A stretch of DNA of 64,000 nt, taken from positions 124,001 through 188,000 of the forward strand of contig NZ_JBNPXC010000003.1 in NCBI RefSeq assembly GCF_050433505.1, given 5' to 3'. Made by a program: the position numbers and the translations under genes. This DNA is from Methanobacterium_D oryzae. GTDB taxonomy: Archaea; Methanobacteriota; Methanobacteria; Methanobacteriales; Methanobacteriaceae. The notes beneath the pieces are model-generated. The model saw nothing but the letters and a program-made list of their open reading frames with translations, had not been told where the DNA came from and made no database searches. Shown in pieces: positions 54,678 to 63,992 of the stretch; position 1 is the stretch's first letter, and each line of letters begins with the position of its first letter.

Positions 54678-55772
54678 TTGGAGAAGATAAAAATAGCAGT
54701 AATTGGACTTGGTAATTGTGCGAGTTCGTTAATACAGGGAATTCATTATTATAATGATAAAAAAAGTGAAGATGCAATCGGGCTAATGCACTGGGACATT
54801 GGAGGCTATAAGCCAAGCGATATAGAAGTGGTAGCAGCTTTTGATATAGATGAAAGAAAAGTAGGAAAAGATGTAAGTGAAGCTATTTTTGCAAAACCAA
54901 ATTGTACAACAGTATTTTGTCCTGAAATCCCTGAAATGGGCGTAAAAGTGTCCATGGGCAAAGTACTTGATGGTGTTGCATCCCATATGAGCAAATATGA
55001 TGATGATTACACATTTATAATTTCTGATGAGGAAGAATCAGATATCGTATCTATTTTAAAAGAAAGTGGAGCTGAAATTCTCATTAATTATCTCCCTGTA
55101 GGTTCCCAAAAAGCTACTGAATTTTATGCTCAATGTGCCCTTGATGCGGGAATCGCATATATAAACAGCATGCCCGTATTTATCGTAAGCAATCCAGAAT
55201 GGGCTAAAAAATTCGAAGAAAAAGGAATTCCTGCAGTCGGGGATGATATTAAAGCTCAAATTGGTGCAACAATTACACACAGAACCCTAGCTAACTTATT
55301 CCGCGAAAGAGGGGTAAAATTAGAGCGCACATACCAGTTAAACACTGGAGGAAATACTGATTTCCTTAATATGCTAAACAGAGATAGGCTCGATTCAAAA
55401 AAGGAATCTAAAACAGAGGCGGTCCAATCAGTTCTTGCTGAAAGACTTGATGATCCCAATATCCATATTGGACCAAGTGATTATGTTCCATGGCAAAAGG
55501 ATAATAAATTATGTTTCCTTAGAATGGAAGGAAAAACCTTCGGTGACGTACCTATGAACATAGAATTGAGGCTAAGTGTAGAAGATTCACCCAATTCAGC
55601 AGGATGTGTAATAGATGCAGTACGCTGCTGTAAATTAGCTCTTGAACGAGGAATAGGAGGTCAATTAACTTCTATTTCAGCATATACAATGAAGCATCCG
55701 CCAGAACAGTTTAAAGATGAAAAAGCATATGAAATGGTGAATGAGTTCATAGAAGGAAAAAGGGAAAGATAA
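54678..55772 (+). CDS. Archaeal myo-inositol-1-phosphate synthase
   Basis: A 364-residue NAD-dependent enzyme that converts glucose 6-phosphate to inositol 1-phosphate for archaeal phosphoinositide lipids. The Rossmann motif VIGLGNCASSLIQG, DIKAQIGATITHRTLANLF and LNTGGNTDFLNM, and KLCFLRMEGKTFGDVPMNIEL are family signatures. The longest frame opens with GTG at 54669, but AGAAGGTG is 6 bases before TTG 54678, so MEKIKIAVIGLG is the likely start. A T-run terminator follows between it and the convergent oxidoreductase. Confidence 0.94.
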   Translation: MEKIKIAVIGLGNCASSLIQGIHYYNDKKSEDAIGLMHWDIGGYKPSDIEVVAAFDIDERKVGKDVSEAIFAKPNCTTVFCPEIPEMGVKVSMGKVLDGVASHMSKYDDDYTFIISDEEESDIVSILKESGAEILINYLPVGSQKATEFYAQCALDAGIAYINSMPVFIVSNPEWAKKFEEKGIPAVGDDIKAQIGATITHRTLANLFRERGVKLERTYQLNTGGNTDFLNMLNRDRLDSKKESKTEAVQSVLAERLDDPNIHIGPSDYVPWQKDNKLCFLRMEGKTFGDVPMNIELRLSVEDSPNSAGCVIDAVRCCKLALERGIGGQLTSISAYTMKHPPEQFKDEKAYEMVNEFIEGKRER

Positions 55773-55786
55773 TTCCCAAAAATTAC

Positions 55787-55793
55787 TTTTTTT
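55787..55793 (+). terminator. T-run after inositol-phosphate synthase
   Basis: Seven T in a row, 14 bases after the stop, between convergent genes. Confidence 0.45.
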
Positions 55794-55795
55794 AA

Positions 55796-57736
55796 TTAAT
55801 TTAACTTGCTAAGTCTTACAAAAGTTTCATTATAAGGTGTTCCATTTCCAAGTTCACTGATCATGTCCTTTGTTAAAATATTGACACATTTATTATATTT
55901 TATCCATCCCCCATTTTGTGTAAGGACATAATCTTTTCTAATTTCTTTATTTTCAATTACTTTAACAATAAGACGTCCCACAGAAGATTCAAGCAATGAT
56001 TTATCACCACTATTGATATCCATTTCCTTTAAAATATCAGGGTGCACTTGAATCTCTAAAATACCTTTTTTATGTTCATTTTGTGGAATTCCTGATAATA
56101 TCCACTTTTTAGGCATTATTGAAAGTAATCGAAGTGAAAATTCATTATTAAAATTATCATTGTACTCAAATTCTTTAATGAATTCGAATTTACCCGATGA
56201 AGTTTTAAACTTTCTATTTTTATAAGGTGTTTTTGGGGCTGAAGGAACTCTAATTGGAGATTTTTGAAGCTCTTCAAGTGAAATTCCATGATCTAATAGT
56301 GGCTTAGCAAGTTTTGAAAGCCATTCTTTTGGTGTTCCTTCCATTTTGTCTTCAAATCCAAGTCTTCGGGCTAATTGCTGGAATATCCATAATTCAGTTC
56401 GAGCTTCACCTATATGTTTAACTGCAGGATTTATGGGCGTAATCCAGTTACTTCCATAGCTTCCAAGAAGATCTTCATCTTCAAGGAATGTGGTTGCAGG
56501 TAAAAATAAATCTGCAAGTTCTGTTGTATCATTTAAAATATGATCAACTGCAATCATGTAATCAACATTTTCAAACGCTTTTTTGACTTTTTTTGAGTTT
56601 GGACTCATAGCAATGGGATTACCTGCACTTATAAAAATTAATTTAATTTTAGGGTTATTTGATTTTAAAATTGCATCTCCAATAGTAGGCATTGGTAATT
56701 TTCTTGATTCATATCTAAGTTCTGTGCCTTCAAGTGAATTATCAAAATATCCGAATTCTTCAAAACCCTGACTAACTCCACCGCCAGAAATACCAATATT
56801 TCCAGAAATTGCAGCAAGTGCATCGATCATTCGAAATGTTTGATGGCCCTTCAAGTATCTATGCACTCCCCAACCTAAAATTATGCTGCTAGGACCCTCA
56901 GCATAGATTCGAGCCAGTTCTTCAAGTTCATTTACTGGAATGTCGCATTTATCTCTAAGATAATCTAAAGAAAATCCATCAATGATCTTTTTATATTCTT
57001 CAAAGTTTTTACTGTAATTATCTATAAAATCAGAATCTATGAGGTTCTCTTGAAATAGAACCTTCGATAATGCCATAGCAAGAAATGCATCTGAACCTGG
57101 AGATGGCTGATAATATAAATCTGCTCTTTTTGCCGTGTCTGTTTTAACTGGATCTATTACAATAATTTTAGCTCCATTTTTTCTTGCTTCCTTAAGTATT
57201 TTCCATAAATGAATGTCAGTTACTGCTGGATTTCTGCCCCAAATGATTATACTTTTACTGTTTAAATGATCAAAAGGATCATGAGAAATTCTTTCTCCAA
57301 AATCAAGTTCTTGACCTGCCTGGCCAATTCCCCCACAAACTGTACCATAGAGAGTTGAAACTCCTCCAAATGCATTAAAAAATCTTCTGTTAATAATTCT
57401 AAGTGCAGTACGAGCTCCAAAGCCTTGATAATAAAGAATGGATGTGCTCCCATATTTTTCTTTAACTTCTTTAAGTTTACAGGCTGCAATATCAAGAGCT
57501 TCCTCCCAACTTATTCTCTTCCATTCCCCATTTACTTTTTTAAGAGGATGTAATATTCGTTTTGAACTATAAAAATGATTTTTAAGGTAATTTTTTGTAC
57601 TGCCACATAAAAGTCCTGCTGTAAACTCATGTTCTCTGTTTCCAGTTAATTTGACTACCTTACCATCTTCCACATGAGCTATAACGCTACATGCACCTGG
57701 GCAATCACGTGTACATGCTGTAATTATTGTTTTCAA
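55796..57736 (-). CDS. Molybdopterin (bis-MGD) oxidoreductase next to the nif cluster
   Basis: A 646-residue member of the DMSO-reductase family with an N-terminal [4Fe-4S] site, Cys8, Cys12, Cys16 and Cys44 (C-x3-C-x3-C-x27-C), followed by RISWEEALD, YGTVCGGIGQAG (Cys134 as candidate Mo/W ligand), WGRNPAVTD and the C-terminal molybdopterin-dinucleotide-binding domain with VHPDILKEMDINSGD. There is no selenocysteine codon in that position, so it is not an Sec formate dehydrogenase. No membrane anchor or Tat signal is seen, so it is cytoplasmic. It follows the nif genes and a ferredoxin in the same direction, with GGAGG as ribosome binding site. Substrate unknown. Confidence 0.9.
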   Translation of the reverse strand: MKTIITACTRDCPGACSVIAHVEDGKVVKLTGNREHEFTAGLLCGSTKNYLKNHFYSSKRILHPLKKVNGEWKRISWEEALDIAACKLKEVKEKYGSTSILYYQGFGARTALRIINRRFFNAFGGVSTLYGTVCGGIGQAGQELDFGERISHDPFDHLNSKSIIIWGRNPAVTDIHLWKILKEARKNGAKIIVIDPVKTDTAKRADLYYQPSPGSDAFLAMALSKVLFQENLIDSDFIDNYSKNFEEYKKIIDGFSLDYLRDKCDIPVNELEELARIYAEGPSSIILGWGVHRYLKGHQTFRMIDALAAISGNIGISGGGVSQGFEEFGYFDNSLEGTELRYESRKLPMPTIGDAILKSNNPKIKLIFISAGNPIAMSPNSKKVKKAFENVDYMIAVDHILNDTTELADLFLPATTFLEDEDLLGSYGSNWITPINPAVKHIGEARTELWIFQQLARRLGFEDKMEGTPKEWLSKLAKPLLDHGISLEELQKSPIRVPSAPKTPYKNRKFKTSSGKFEFIKEFEYNDNFNNEFSLRLLSIMPKKWILSGIPQNEHKKGILEIQVHPDILKEMDINSGDKSLLESSVGRLIVKVIENKEIRKDYVLTQNGGWIKYNKCVNILTKDMISELGNGTPYNETFVRLSKLN

Positions 57737-57802
57737 AAAATTACCTCCCTATTATAATTTGTGATTCCATATAAAAATAATAATAAAAAAATAAAACTTT
57801 AT

Positions 57803-57994
57803 TTAACTATTTTCAAGTTTTATAGCGTCGTTTGGGCATACATCAGTGCAAACTTCACATAAACTGCACTCTTCGGAGCATTTTATCTCAATTTTATCTC
57901 CTTCAAGTACAAGAACTTCCATTGAGCAAACATCTGCACATTCTCCACAATCTGCACCATCGCATTTTTCATAATCTATAATTACTTTAGCCAT
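57803..57994 (-). CDS. 2x[4Fe-4S] ferredoxin in the nif cluster
   Basis: A 63-residue ferredoxin with two cluster motifs: KCDGADCGECADVCS (Cx4Cx2Cx3C) and CSEECSLCEVCTDVCP. GGAG precedes the ATG at 57994; the longer frame into the upstream gene is rejected as it adds unrelated lysine-rich residues. It lies between nifX and the molybdopterin oxidoreductase and could carry electrons to either nitrogenase or the oxidoreductase. The first motif with an extra insert is unusual. Confidence 0.9.
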   Translation of the reverse strand: MAKVIIDYEKCDGADCGECADVCSMEVLVLEGDKIEIKCSEECSLCEVCTDVCPNDAIKLENS

Positions 57995-58010
57995 TTTGGT
58001 TTTCTCCTTT

Positions 58011-58319
58011 TTATTCAAGATAATCTTTAATCGCTTTTTTGAGAGACTTTTGAGATTCAACTGTTTCTATACCTTTACTTTGAAGAGATTCTTTAGGTTC
58101 ATCTCCAATTCTACTGCAAAAAACAGCATTACAGTCTTCAAGAAGTTTTAAAGATACTGTCCATCTATCAGAATGTTCATTTATCGGTACCCTTGGTTTT
58201 TCTCTAAGCTCTAAAAAATTTACATTATTTTCTTCTATTTCAAAAATTAGAAAAATATCTGCACTTCCAAAATGCAAATCCACATTTTTTCCATCACTTG
58301 TTGCAACTGCTATCTTCAT
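58011..58319 (-). CDS. nifX: NifX-type FeMo-cofactor handling protein
   Basis: A 102-residue protein of the NifX/NifB-C-terminal/NafY group that carries the iron-molybdenum cofactor or its precursor. MKIAVATSDGKNVDLHFGSAD is the domain signature, split as MKIAVATSDGK and NVDLHFGSAD. The ATG at 58319 is preceded by TGGGGAGT, so the four residues that open the frame upstream are excluded. It lies 12 bases after nifN. Confidence 0.9.
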   Translation of the reverse strand: MKIAVATSDGKNVDLHFGSADIFLIFEIEENNVNFLELREKPRVPINEHSDRWTVSLKLLEDCNAVFCSRIGDEPKESLQSKGIETVESQKSLKKAIKDYLE

Positions 58320-58331
58320 ATGACTCCCCAT

Positions 58332-59714
58332 CTATTGAAAATCCATAATCTCATGACCTGATTCGTCATAATAATTTTCAAGCATCATATTTGTAATTGT
58401 GTCAACCATTCGAATTCCTGCTTTGTAGCCAAGAATACTTATTCTTTGAGCTCCTAATCTATCATAAACTGGAAATCCCATCCTTAAAATAGGAATATTC
58501 TCCGCTTCTGCTATTCTTGCACCATAAGAATTTCCTATAAGTAACTCTATGTCCATGCATTTTACTTGCTGATGCAAATCATACAAGTCACGTCCAGCTA
58601 AAACTACTGGGGAAATATTGTTTTCTTCTGCGATATTTTCCATATCTTGAACAAATCTATTGCTTTCAGCACCAGTACAAACTATTGAAGGAATCATTCC
58701 AAGTTCTGATACAAAGCGTGAAAGTCCAGTTACTACATCAGGATCTCCATATATTGCTACTTTTCTGGAGTAATTGTAGGGATGAGCATCGACTATTGCA
58801 TCAATCATTTTTCCTCTATCTCTTTGTATTGATTCTGGAACTTCAATACCTTTAATTTTGGTGATATAATCTATAAATTGGTCTGTGTTCCTTACGCCTA
58901 CTGGAAGCGGGCCAGATATTGATTTAACTCCACATTTTTTTTGAAGGAATGCACCTGCAGAATCGGCATGTTTACTTAAGGATATTGTAGCTATGGAATT
59001 AGCAGATTCTCTTATTTCATCTACTTTAGTACCTTCATCCGGCAAAAATGACACATCATCAGTTAGAGGGGAGTTGAGGGATTCAGATGTATCTGTGATG
59101 AAAATACTTTCCATGCCAAGTTCTTTTAAAATATCCTTAATTGCCATTATATCTGCAGGTGATACAATTCCAGGGATGACATTTATCTTATGATTATCTT
59201 CTTCAGGGCGTGCTAAATTTTCAACTAATGATTTAACTGCTTTATCATATCCATCAACATGTGAGCCAGAATAGCTGGGAGTGCTGATTGGAACTATTGG
59301 CGGTAAATCTTCATTAGGATGTGAATTTTTGAATTTTTTTATAATAAGAGACATATCATCTCCTATTGTTTCAGTGAGGCAACTTGAAGTGACACCTATT
59401 AATTCAGGACGGTATTCTTTCCAGATCGTATTAAGTGCTTTTAAAAGATTGCCTTCACCACCATAAACCACTGTTCCTTCACTCATTGAGGTTGATGAGA
59501 CATTAATTGGCTCTCTGAAATGTCTGCAGAGCTGAAACCTCATGTATGTACTGCATCCTTGAGAACCATGAATAAGTGGCATTGCTCCTTTTACACCTAA
59601 AAGTACCTGAACAGCCCCCATTGGCTGGCACATTTTACAGGGATTTATCACTGCAAATTTTTTATCATCAATGCATTGATTTTCCTTTTTCAAACTCATT
59701 GTATTATTTTGCAT
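58332..59714 (-). CDS. nifN: Nitrogenase cofactor scaffold NifN
   Basis: A 460-residue NifK-like scaffold that, with NifE, forms the complex on which FeMo-cofactor is matured. NPCKMCQPMGAVQVL, HGSQGCSTYMRFQLCRHFREP and SSCLTETIGDD hold cysteines of the cluster sites. The start overlaps the nifE stop by 11 bases (ATG 59714, alternative ATG 59699), so translation is coupled. Assigned as NifN, rather than NifK, by its position after nifE and by the shorter, more divergent sequence. Confidence 0.92.
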   Translation of the reverse strand: MQNNTMSLKKENQCIDDKKFAVINPCKMCQPMGAVQVLLGVKGAMPLIHGSQGCSTYMRFQLCRHFREPINVSSTSMSEGTVVYGGEGNLLKALNTIWKEYRPELIGVTSSCLTETIGDDMSLIIKKFKNSHPNEDLPPIVPISTPSYSGSHVDGYDKAVKSLVENLARPEEDNHKINVIPGIVSPADIMAIKDILKELGMESIFITDTSESLNSPLTDDVSFLPDEGTKVDEIRESANSIATISLSKHADSAGAFLQKKCGVKSISGPLPVGVRNTDQFIDYITKIKGIEVPESIQRDRGKMIDAIVDAHPYNYSRKVAIYGDPDVVTGLSRFVSELGMIPSIVCTGAESNRFVQDMENIAEENNISPVVLAGRDLYDLHQQVKCMDIELLIGNSYGARIAEAENIPILRMGFPVYDRLGAQRISILGYKAGIRMVDTITNMMLENYYDESGHEIMDFQ

Positions 59715-61212
59715 TTTCTTTTACTCCACTGTAATTTTTAGGTATTAAATTCCACACGGGACTGGATACAGCTCGATCTACTTCTTTTGCAAAGTTTATG
59801 AACCCTTGAAATCCTGCAAAGGATGTTATTCTGTCATGATTAAAGTCACAAAACGGTATTCCAAGTTTTAATGATAAATATTTCTCTTTTGCTCCAGATA
59901 CAATTAAATCTGGCCGATATTTTTTTAGAAGCCTAGCAAGTTCCATCGAATTTGCATCGTCCACTACAAGTGTACCGTCTTTAACTGTTTCTCTGATTCT
60001 TTCATAGTCTTCAGGAAGTCCATTTTGAGTTCCTGTCATTATAACTTCCATTCCAAGTTCTTCAAAGGCTCTAATTAATGACCATGCTTTATTACCACCA
60101 ACATAAACTGCTACTCTTTTTCCGGTTAATCTTTCTTTGTATTTAGTAATTTCAGCCCTTAATCTTTCAGTTTCGGATTTTATGAGTTCTTCGGTTTTTT
60201 TAATCATCTCAGGATTATTGAAGAATTCCGCAACATCCCTTAAAGAATTTGAAGCTTCTTCTATTCCAAAGAAATTCACTTTTAGAAAGGGTATTCCATA
60301 TTTTTCTTCCATTTCCATTGCAAGGTAGTTAGATGATTTCTGGCATTGCAGTACATTCAATTTGGCTCTGTGCGCTCTGGCTATGTCTTCTACTTTAGAA
60401 TCGCCAGTAATTGCACAACTAACATTCACCCCTATCTTTTCAAATAGAGGTTTAATGCCCCAGAGATCTCCTGCGACATTGAATTCTCCTACAATATTAA
60501 TATCATATTTTGTTGTGGTTTCAGGCTCTTCAGTTCCAATTAAATAATCCAGCATTGCATCACAGGCAAGCTGGTGACCAAGAGATTTGTTTACAGCCCT
60601 AAATCCTTCTGATTGGACTGGAATGACCCTACATTTAGTTAATCTTTCAGCTTTTTTTGTAACACTTTTTAAATCATCTCCTATTAATCCAACAACACAT
60701 GTAGCATATACAAATATTGCTCCAGGATTGTATAATTTGTTTAATTCGATTATAGTTTCAAGAAGTTTCTTTTCTCCTCCAAATACTATGTCTTTTTCCT
60801 CAAGGTTAGTTGAAAACCCGTTTTTGTAGAGATCATCACCAGATGACCTGCTTCCCCTTATATCCCATGTACATGCGGCGCATCCAATGGGGCCATGGAC
60901 AAGGTGGATTGCATCAGTTATAGGCATTAAAACTACTCTTGCGCCGCCGTAAACACATGATCTTTGTGTTACTGTACCTGGAATGGAAGCTTTATTACAG
61001 GCAGGACTTGACCCATCACCTTTTTTTATGCACATATGTTTTTTACGTGCTTCAAGGGTTTTAATAACAGAATCAGGGACATCAATCTGTATTTCATCTG
61101 TCCCTTCGACTGCGCTATGGAGGGATAAATGACCTTTAGGTGCTTGGTTTTGAATTGTCCCATCTCCGTTTTTAATTTTCTTACTGTTGAAGCTTCCAGT
61201 GCTCAGCATCAT
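59704..61212 (-). CDS. nifE: Nitrogenase cofactor scaffold NifE
   Basis: A 502-residue NifD-like scaffold of the NifEN complex. CNKASIPGTVTQRSCVYGGAR, then LVHGPIGCAACTWDIRGSRSS and YATCVVGLIGDD hold conserved cysteines, and FCDFNHDR near the end replaces the NifD cofactor-binding histidine region. The longest frame opens with TTG at 61224; ATG 61212 (or 61209) is likelier. The start overlaps the nifK 3' end by about 30 bases and no clear ribosome binding site is seen, so reinitiation or coupling is likely. An N-terminal extension of about 50 residues precedes the usual start of the fold. Confidence 0.92.
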   Translation of the reverse strand: MMLSTGSFNSKKIKNGDGTIQNQAPKGHLSLHSAVEGTDEIQIDVPDSVIKTLEARKKHMCIKKGDGSSPACNKASIPGTVTQRSCVYGGARVVLMPITDAIHLVHGPIGCAACTWDIRGSRSSGDDLYKNGFSTNLEEKDIVFGGEKKLLETIIELNKLYNPGAIFVYATCVVGLIGDDLKSVTKKAERLTKCRVIPVQSEGFRAVNKSLGHQLACDAMLDYLIGTEEPETTTKYDINIVGEFNVAGDLWGIKPLFEKIGVNVSCAITGDSKVEDIARAHRAKLNVLQCQKSSNYLAMEMEEKYGIPFLKVNFFGIEEASNSLRDVAEFFNNPEMIKKTEELIKSETERLRAEITKYKERLTGKRVAVYVGGNKAWSLIRAFEELGMEVIMTGTQNGLPEDYERIRETVKDGTLVVDDANSMELARLLKKYRPDLIVSGAKEKYLSLKLGIPFCDFNHDRITSFAGFQGFINFAKEVDRAVSSPVWNLIPKNYSGVKENAK

Positions 61213-62569
61213 AGAAGTTTTCAAATACTGTATTTGTTATTCTGTCTATGAGATTAATTCCACCATTATATCCAACAATAGGAACTCTGTGGTATCCAAC
61301 TCTATCATATACAGGATATCCCACCCTTATAAGTGGAATATCAAGGTTTTTGGCAAACAATCTTCCATCAGAGTGACCAATCATAAGATCTACCGGTTCT
61401 TCTTGAAGTCTGGTTTCAAGTGCTCTTAAATCACTCCCAACAAGCACATCTACTGGACCGTCAGAATCTTTAGACACTTTTTTCATTTCTTCTTCAAATT
61501 CCTTGCTTTCAACACCAGTACATACAACTCTTGGAATCATACCCAGCTCTGTGACAAATCTAGCTATTCCGGCACTTATTGCAGGATCTCCATAGATTGC
61601 CACAGTTCTTCCAAATAGATATCTTGATACAAGATCAGCCATTGAATCTATAAGCAGCCCTCTCTCATCAAGAAGTGCTTCCGGAATTTCTATTCCTGTA
61701 AATTTCTTTAAGTTACGCAAGAAATTATCAGTATTTTGAACACCTATTGGTATAGGCCCTACAGCTCTTGGAATATCATATTTTTTCTCGAGAGATTCAG
61801 CAGCTGATCCTGAATAGTTACAGAGTGAGATTGTTCCGCTACTGTTGGCTGTATCTGCTATTTCTTCTACAGTTGTTCCTCCTTTTGGATAGAAAGGTCT
61901 GAATTCGGTTGCAGAAGGCCTTAGTGGTGAATCAAAAGGATCTGAAATATCTGTAAGGATAATTCCTTCAATTCCCATTAAAGCAAGAATATGTTTAATT
62001 TCCCTTGTATCCCCCGGGTTAACCATTCCCGGAATTATATTGACTTTTTCATTGGATTCAGTTGGATCTTCAGCTAAGTTATCAACTAAAGCTTTAATTG
62101 CATTATCATATCCTTTAAAATGGCTGTCTACGAAACTTGGAGTACTTATAGGTACTATTTTCACCTTTTCAGCTTCTTTGTCACCCATTTTTTCTTTCAT
62201 TTCTTCTTTTGCAATTTTAATGAATCCTACCATATCATCTCCAATAATTTCACTTGAACAGGTACTTATTGCTCCGATAAGGTCTGGCTTGAACCTTGCT
62301 GCCAGGTTTCCAAGTCCAGATATAAGATTTCTTCTACCTCCAAAAACTGCTGCATCTTCGTGGAGAGATGTAACTGCAATCTCTGAAGGTTCACGGAAAT
62401 GTCTTGAGAAGGAATATCTAACAAATGTAGAACATCCTTGAGAACCGTGAACTAATGGAAGCCCTCTTCTTATCCCTGCAACTGCATACATTGCCCCCAT
62501 AGGCTGACAAGTTACAAGAGGATTGATTACAGAAGTTCTTTCTTTTTTAATTATATTTGCACAGCTCAT
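61181..62569 (-). CDS. nifK: Nitrogenase molybdenum-iron protein beta chain
   Basis: A 462-residue beta subunit of nitrogenase that shares the P-cluster with NifD. P-cluster cysteines are in VTCQPMGAMYAVAG, HGSQGCSTFVRY and STCSSEIIGDD. Its ATG is one base after the nifD stop with GGAGGAAT as ribosome binding site. No gene for an extra subunit (the G subunit of V or Fe-only nitrogenases) lies between nifD and nifK. The 3' end overlaps nifE. Confidence 0.95.
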   Translation of the reverse strand: MSCANIIKKERTSVINPLVTCQPMGAMYAVAGIRRGLPLVHGSQGCSTFVRYSFSRHFREPSEIAVTSLHEDAAVFGGRRNLISGLGNLAARFKPDLIGAISTCSSEIIGDDMVGFIKIAKEEMKEKMGDKEAEKVKIVPISTPSFVDSHFKGYDNAIKALVDNLAEDPTESNEKVNIIPGMVNPGDTREIKHILALMGIEGIILTDISDPFDSPLRPSATEFRPFYPKGGTTVEEIADTANSSGTISLCNYSGSAAESLEKKYDIPRAVGPIPIGVQNTDNFLRNLKKFTGIEIPEALLDERGLLIDSMADLVSRYLFGRTVAIYGDPAISAGIARFVTELGMIPRVVCTGVESKEFEEEMKKVSKDSDGPVDVLVGSDLRALETRLQEEPVDLMIGHSDGRLFAKNLDIPLIRVGYPVYDRVGYHRVPIVGYNGGINLIDRITNTVFENFYDAEHWKLQQ

Positions 62570-62570
62570 T

Positions 62571-63992
62571 TTATTCCTCCTCCCTTATTTCGTCTTTAAA
62601 TTCCACCATATTCCAAACAGGACTATAAATAGATGCGTATATATCACGAGCAAGGTTTATAAATCCTTCAAAGCCCATGTATGGCCCGTTTTCGTATGAA
62701 TGTATCAACATGCATGGTGTTCCCATTTTATGTGCTATGTATTTCTCTTTTATACCAGATAAGATTATATCTGGCTTGTAATCTTCAATTATTTCTTCAA
62801 GTTCCAGTGAATTTGGATCATCAATTATGACTGTTCCTTCCCCTACACGTTCTTTAATCTTTTCATAACCATCTTCATGCTCGAACATTGTAGATACTGC
62901 AACTGTTTTCATTCCAAGGTGCTCTTCTAATGGCTGAGGAATGTGCCAGTTTTTAGGGCCTCCTGAAAATACCCATACTGTTTTTCCTTCAAGTTTTTCT
63001 CTGTAAAAATCCAGTTCAGGTTGTATTTGCTTCATTCTACTTTCTATTACTTTTTCTGCTTCTGCTTCTTTACCAAAGTATTTACCTAACGCTCTTAAGT
63101 TTTCTGCACAGTATTTTGGACCGAAAAAGTCCACTTTAATGTAAGGAACGCCATATTTTTCTTCAATTAGTTCAGCTATGTATGTTGCAGATCTTTGACA
63201 CCTTACAAGGCTTAATTTGGCCCTATGCATCCAACAAATTTCATCGTGGCTGCAGTCACCAGTAAATGTAGACAGTATATTTATTCCCATCTCTTCAAAG
63301 TAGGGTTTAAGAACCCATAAGTCACCGTCGATATTGTATTCACCAATAAGGTTTATATCGTATGGTGTTGTCTCTGGAGGCTCTTTGGTACCTACAAGAT
63401 GGTTAAAAAGGGTTAAATTACCAACATGATGTCCTTTAGATTGAGTAGGGCCTGAAAAACCAGGAGCATTAAATGTTATAACATCTTTACCTATCTCTTC
63501 AGATAGCTCCTTAGCAACAGCTTCCATATCGTCCCCTATAAGTCCTGTAGTACATGTTGCATATGTATAAATTGCATTAACGTAAGGAAATTCCTTAGCT
63601 GCTTCTAATATTGATTGACGAAGTTTTTTCATTCCTCCGAAAACAACGTCAGATTCTTTAAGGTCTGTACCCATAATGTATTTTAGGTTGAAGTTTTCAA
63701 CTGGAAATTTCTCCCCATTTGGAAGATCGGGACTTGTAGGGTATCTTTTACTTCCACAGCCATATGTTGTGCATCCTACAGGAGAATGTACAACGTGAAC
63801 AACGTCTTTTACAGCACCAGTTATTACCCCTTTAACTCCTGCAAATGCACATCCGCGTTCGGTCATACATCCCGGAATGGTTTTAGTATTACATTTAGGA
63901 ATATGTTCTACGGGATCATCAGTATCTTTCACATAAATGTGTTTTTCTCTATCTGGAATCTCTTTATCAACTTCAAAAAGTTTAAAGGGCAT
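62571..63992 (-). CDS. nifD: Nitrogenase molybdenum-iron protein alpha chain
   Basis: A 473-residue alpha subunit that holds the FeMo-cofactor. P-cluster cysteines are in GCMTERGCAFAG, HSPVGCTTYGCG and YTYATCTTGLIGDD; the cofactor ligands are the cysteine in LVRCQRSATYI and the histidine in LIHSYENGPYMG. FSGPTQSKGHH carries the active-site Gln-and-His region. The sequence is of the methanogen type. The ATG at 63992 is 8 bases from the window edge, so its ribosome binding site and upstream nifH/nifI genes lie outside. Confidence 0.96.
   Translation of the reverse strand: MPFKLFEVDKEIPDREKHIYVKDTDDPVEHIPKCNTKTIPGCMTERGCAFAGVKGVITGAVKDVVHVVHSPVGCTTYGCGSKRYPTSPDLPNGEKFPVENFNLKYIMGTDLKESDVVFGGMKKLRQSILEAAKEFPYVNAIYTYATCTTGLIGDDMEAVAKELSEEIGKDVITFNAPGFSGPTQSKGHHVGNLTLFNHLVGTKEPPETTPYDINLIGEYNIDGDLWVLKPYFEEMGINILSTFTGDCSHDEICWMHRAKLSLVRCQRSATYIAELIEEKYGVPYIKVDFFGPKYCAENLRALGKYFGKEAEAEKVIESRMKQIQPELDFYREKLEGKTVWVFSGGPKNWHIPQPLEEHLGMKTVAVSTMFEHEDGYEKIKERVGEGTVIIDDPNSLELEEIIEDYKPDIILSGIKEKYIAHKMGTPCMLIHSYENGPYMGFEGFINLARDIYASIYSPVWNMVEFKDEIREEE

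Noticed and set aside
57995..58060. Longer ferredoxin with an extra 22-residue basic N-terminus
   Set aside because: The extra stretch overlaps the upstream nifX gene and the GGAG ribosome binding site points to the shorter start.
62571..63992. Alternative (vanadium or iron-only) nitrogenase
   Set aside because: No vnfG/anfG-like small subunit gene lies between the alpha and beta genes, and nifE-N-X follow, as in molybdenum nitrogenase of methanogens.
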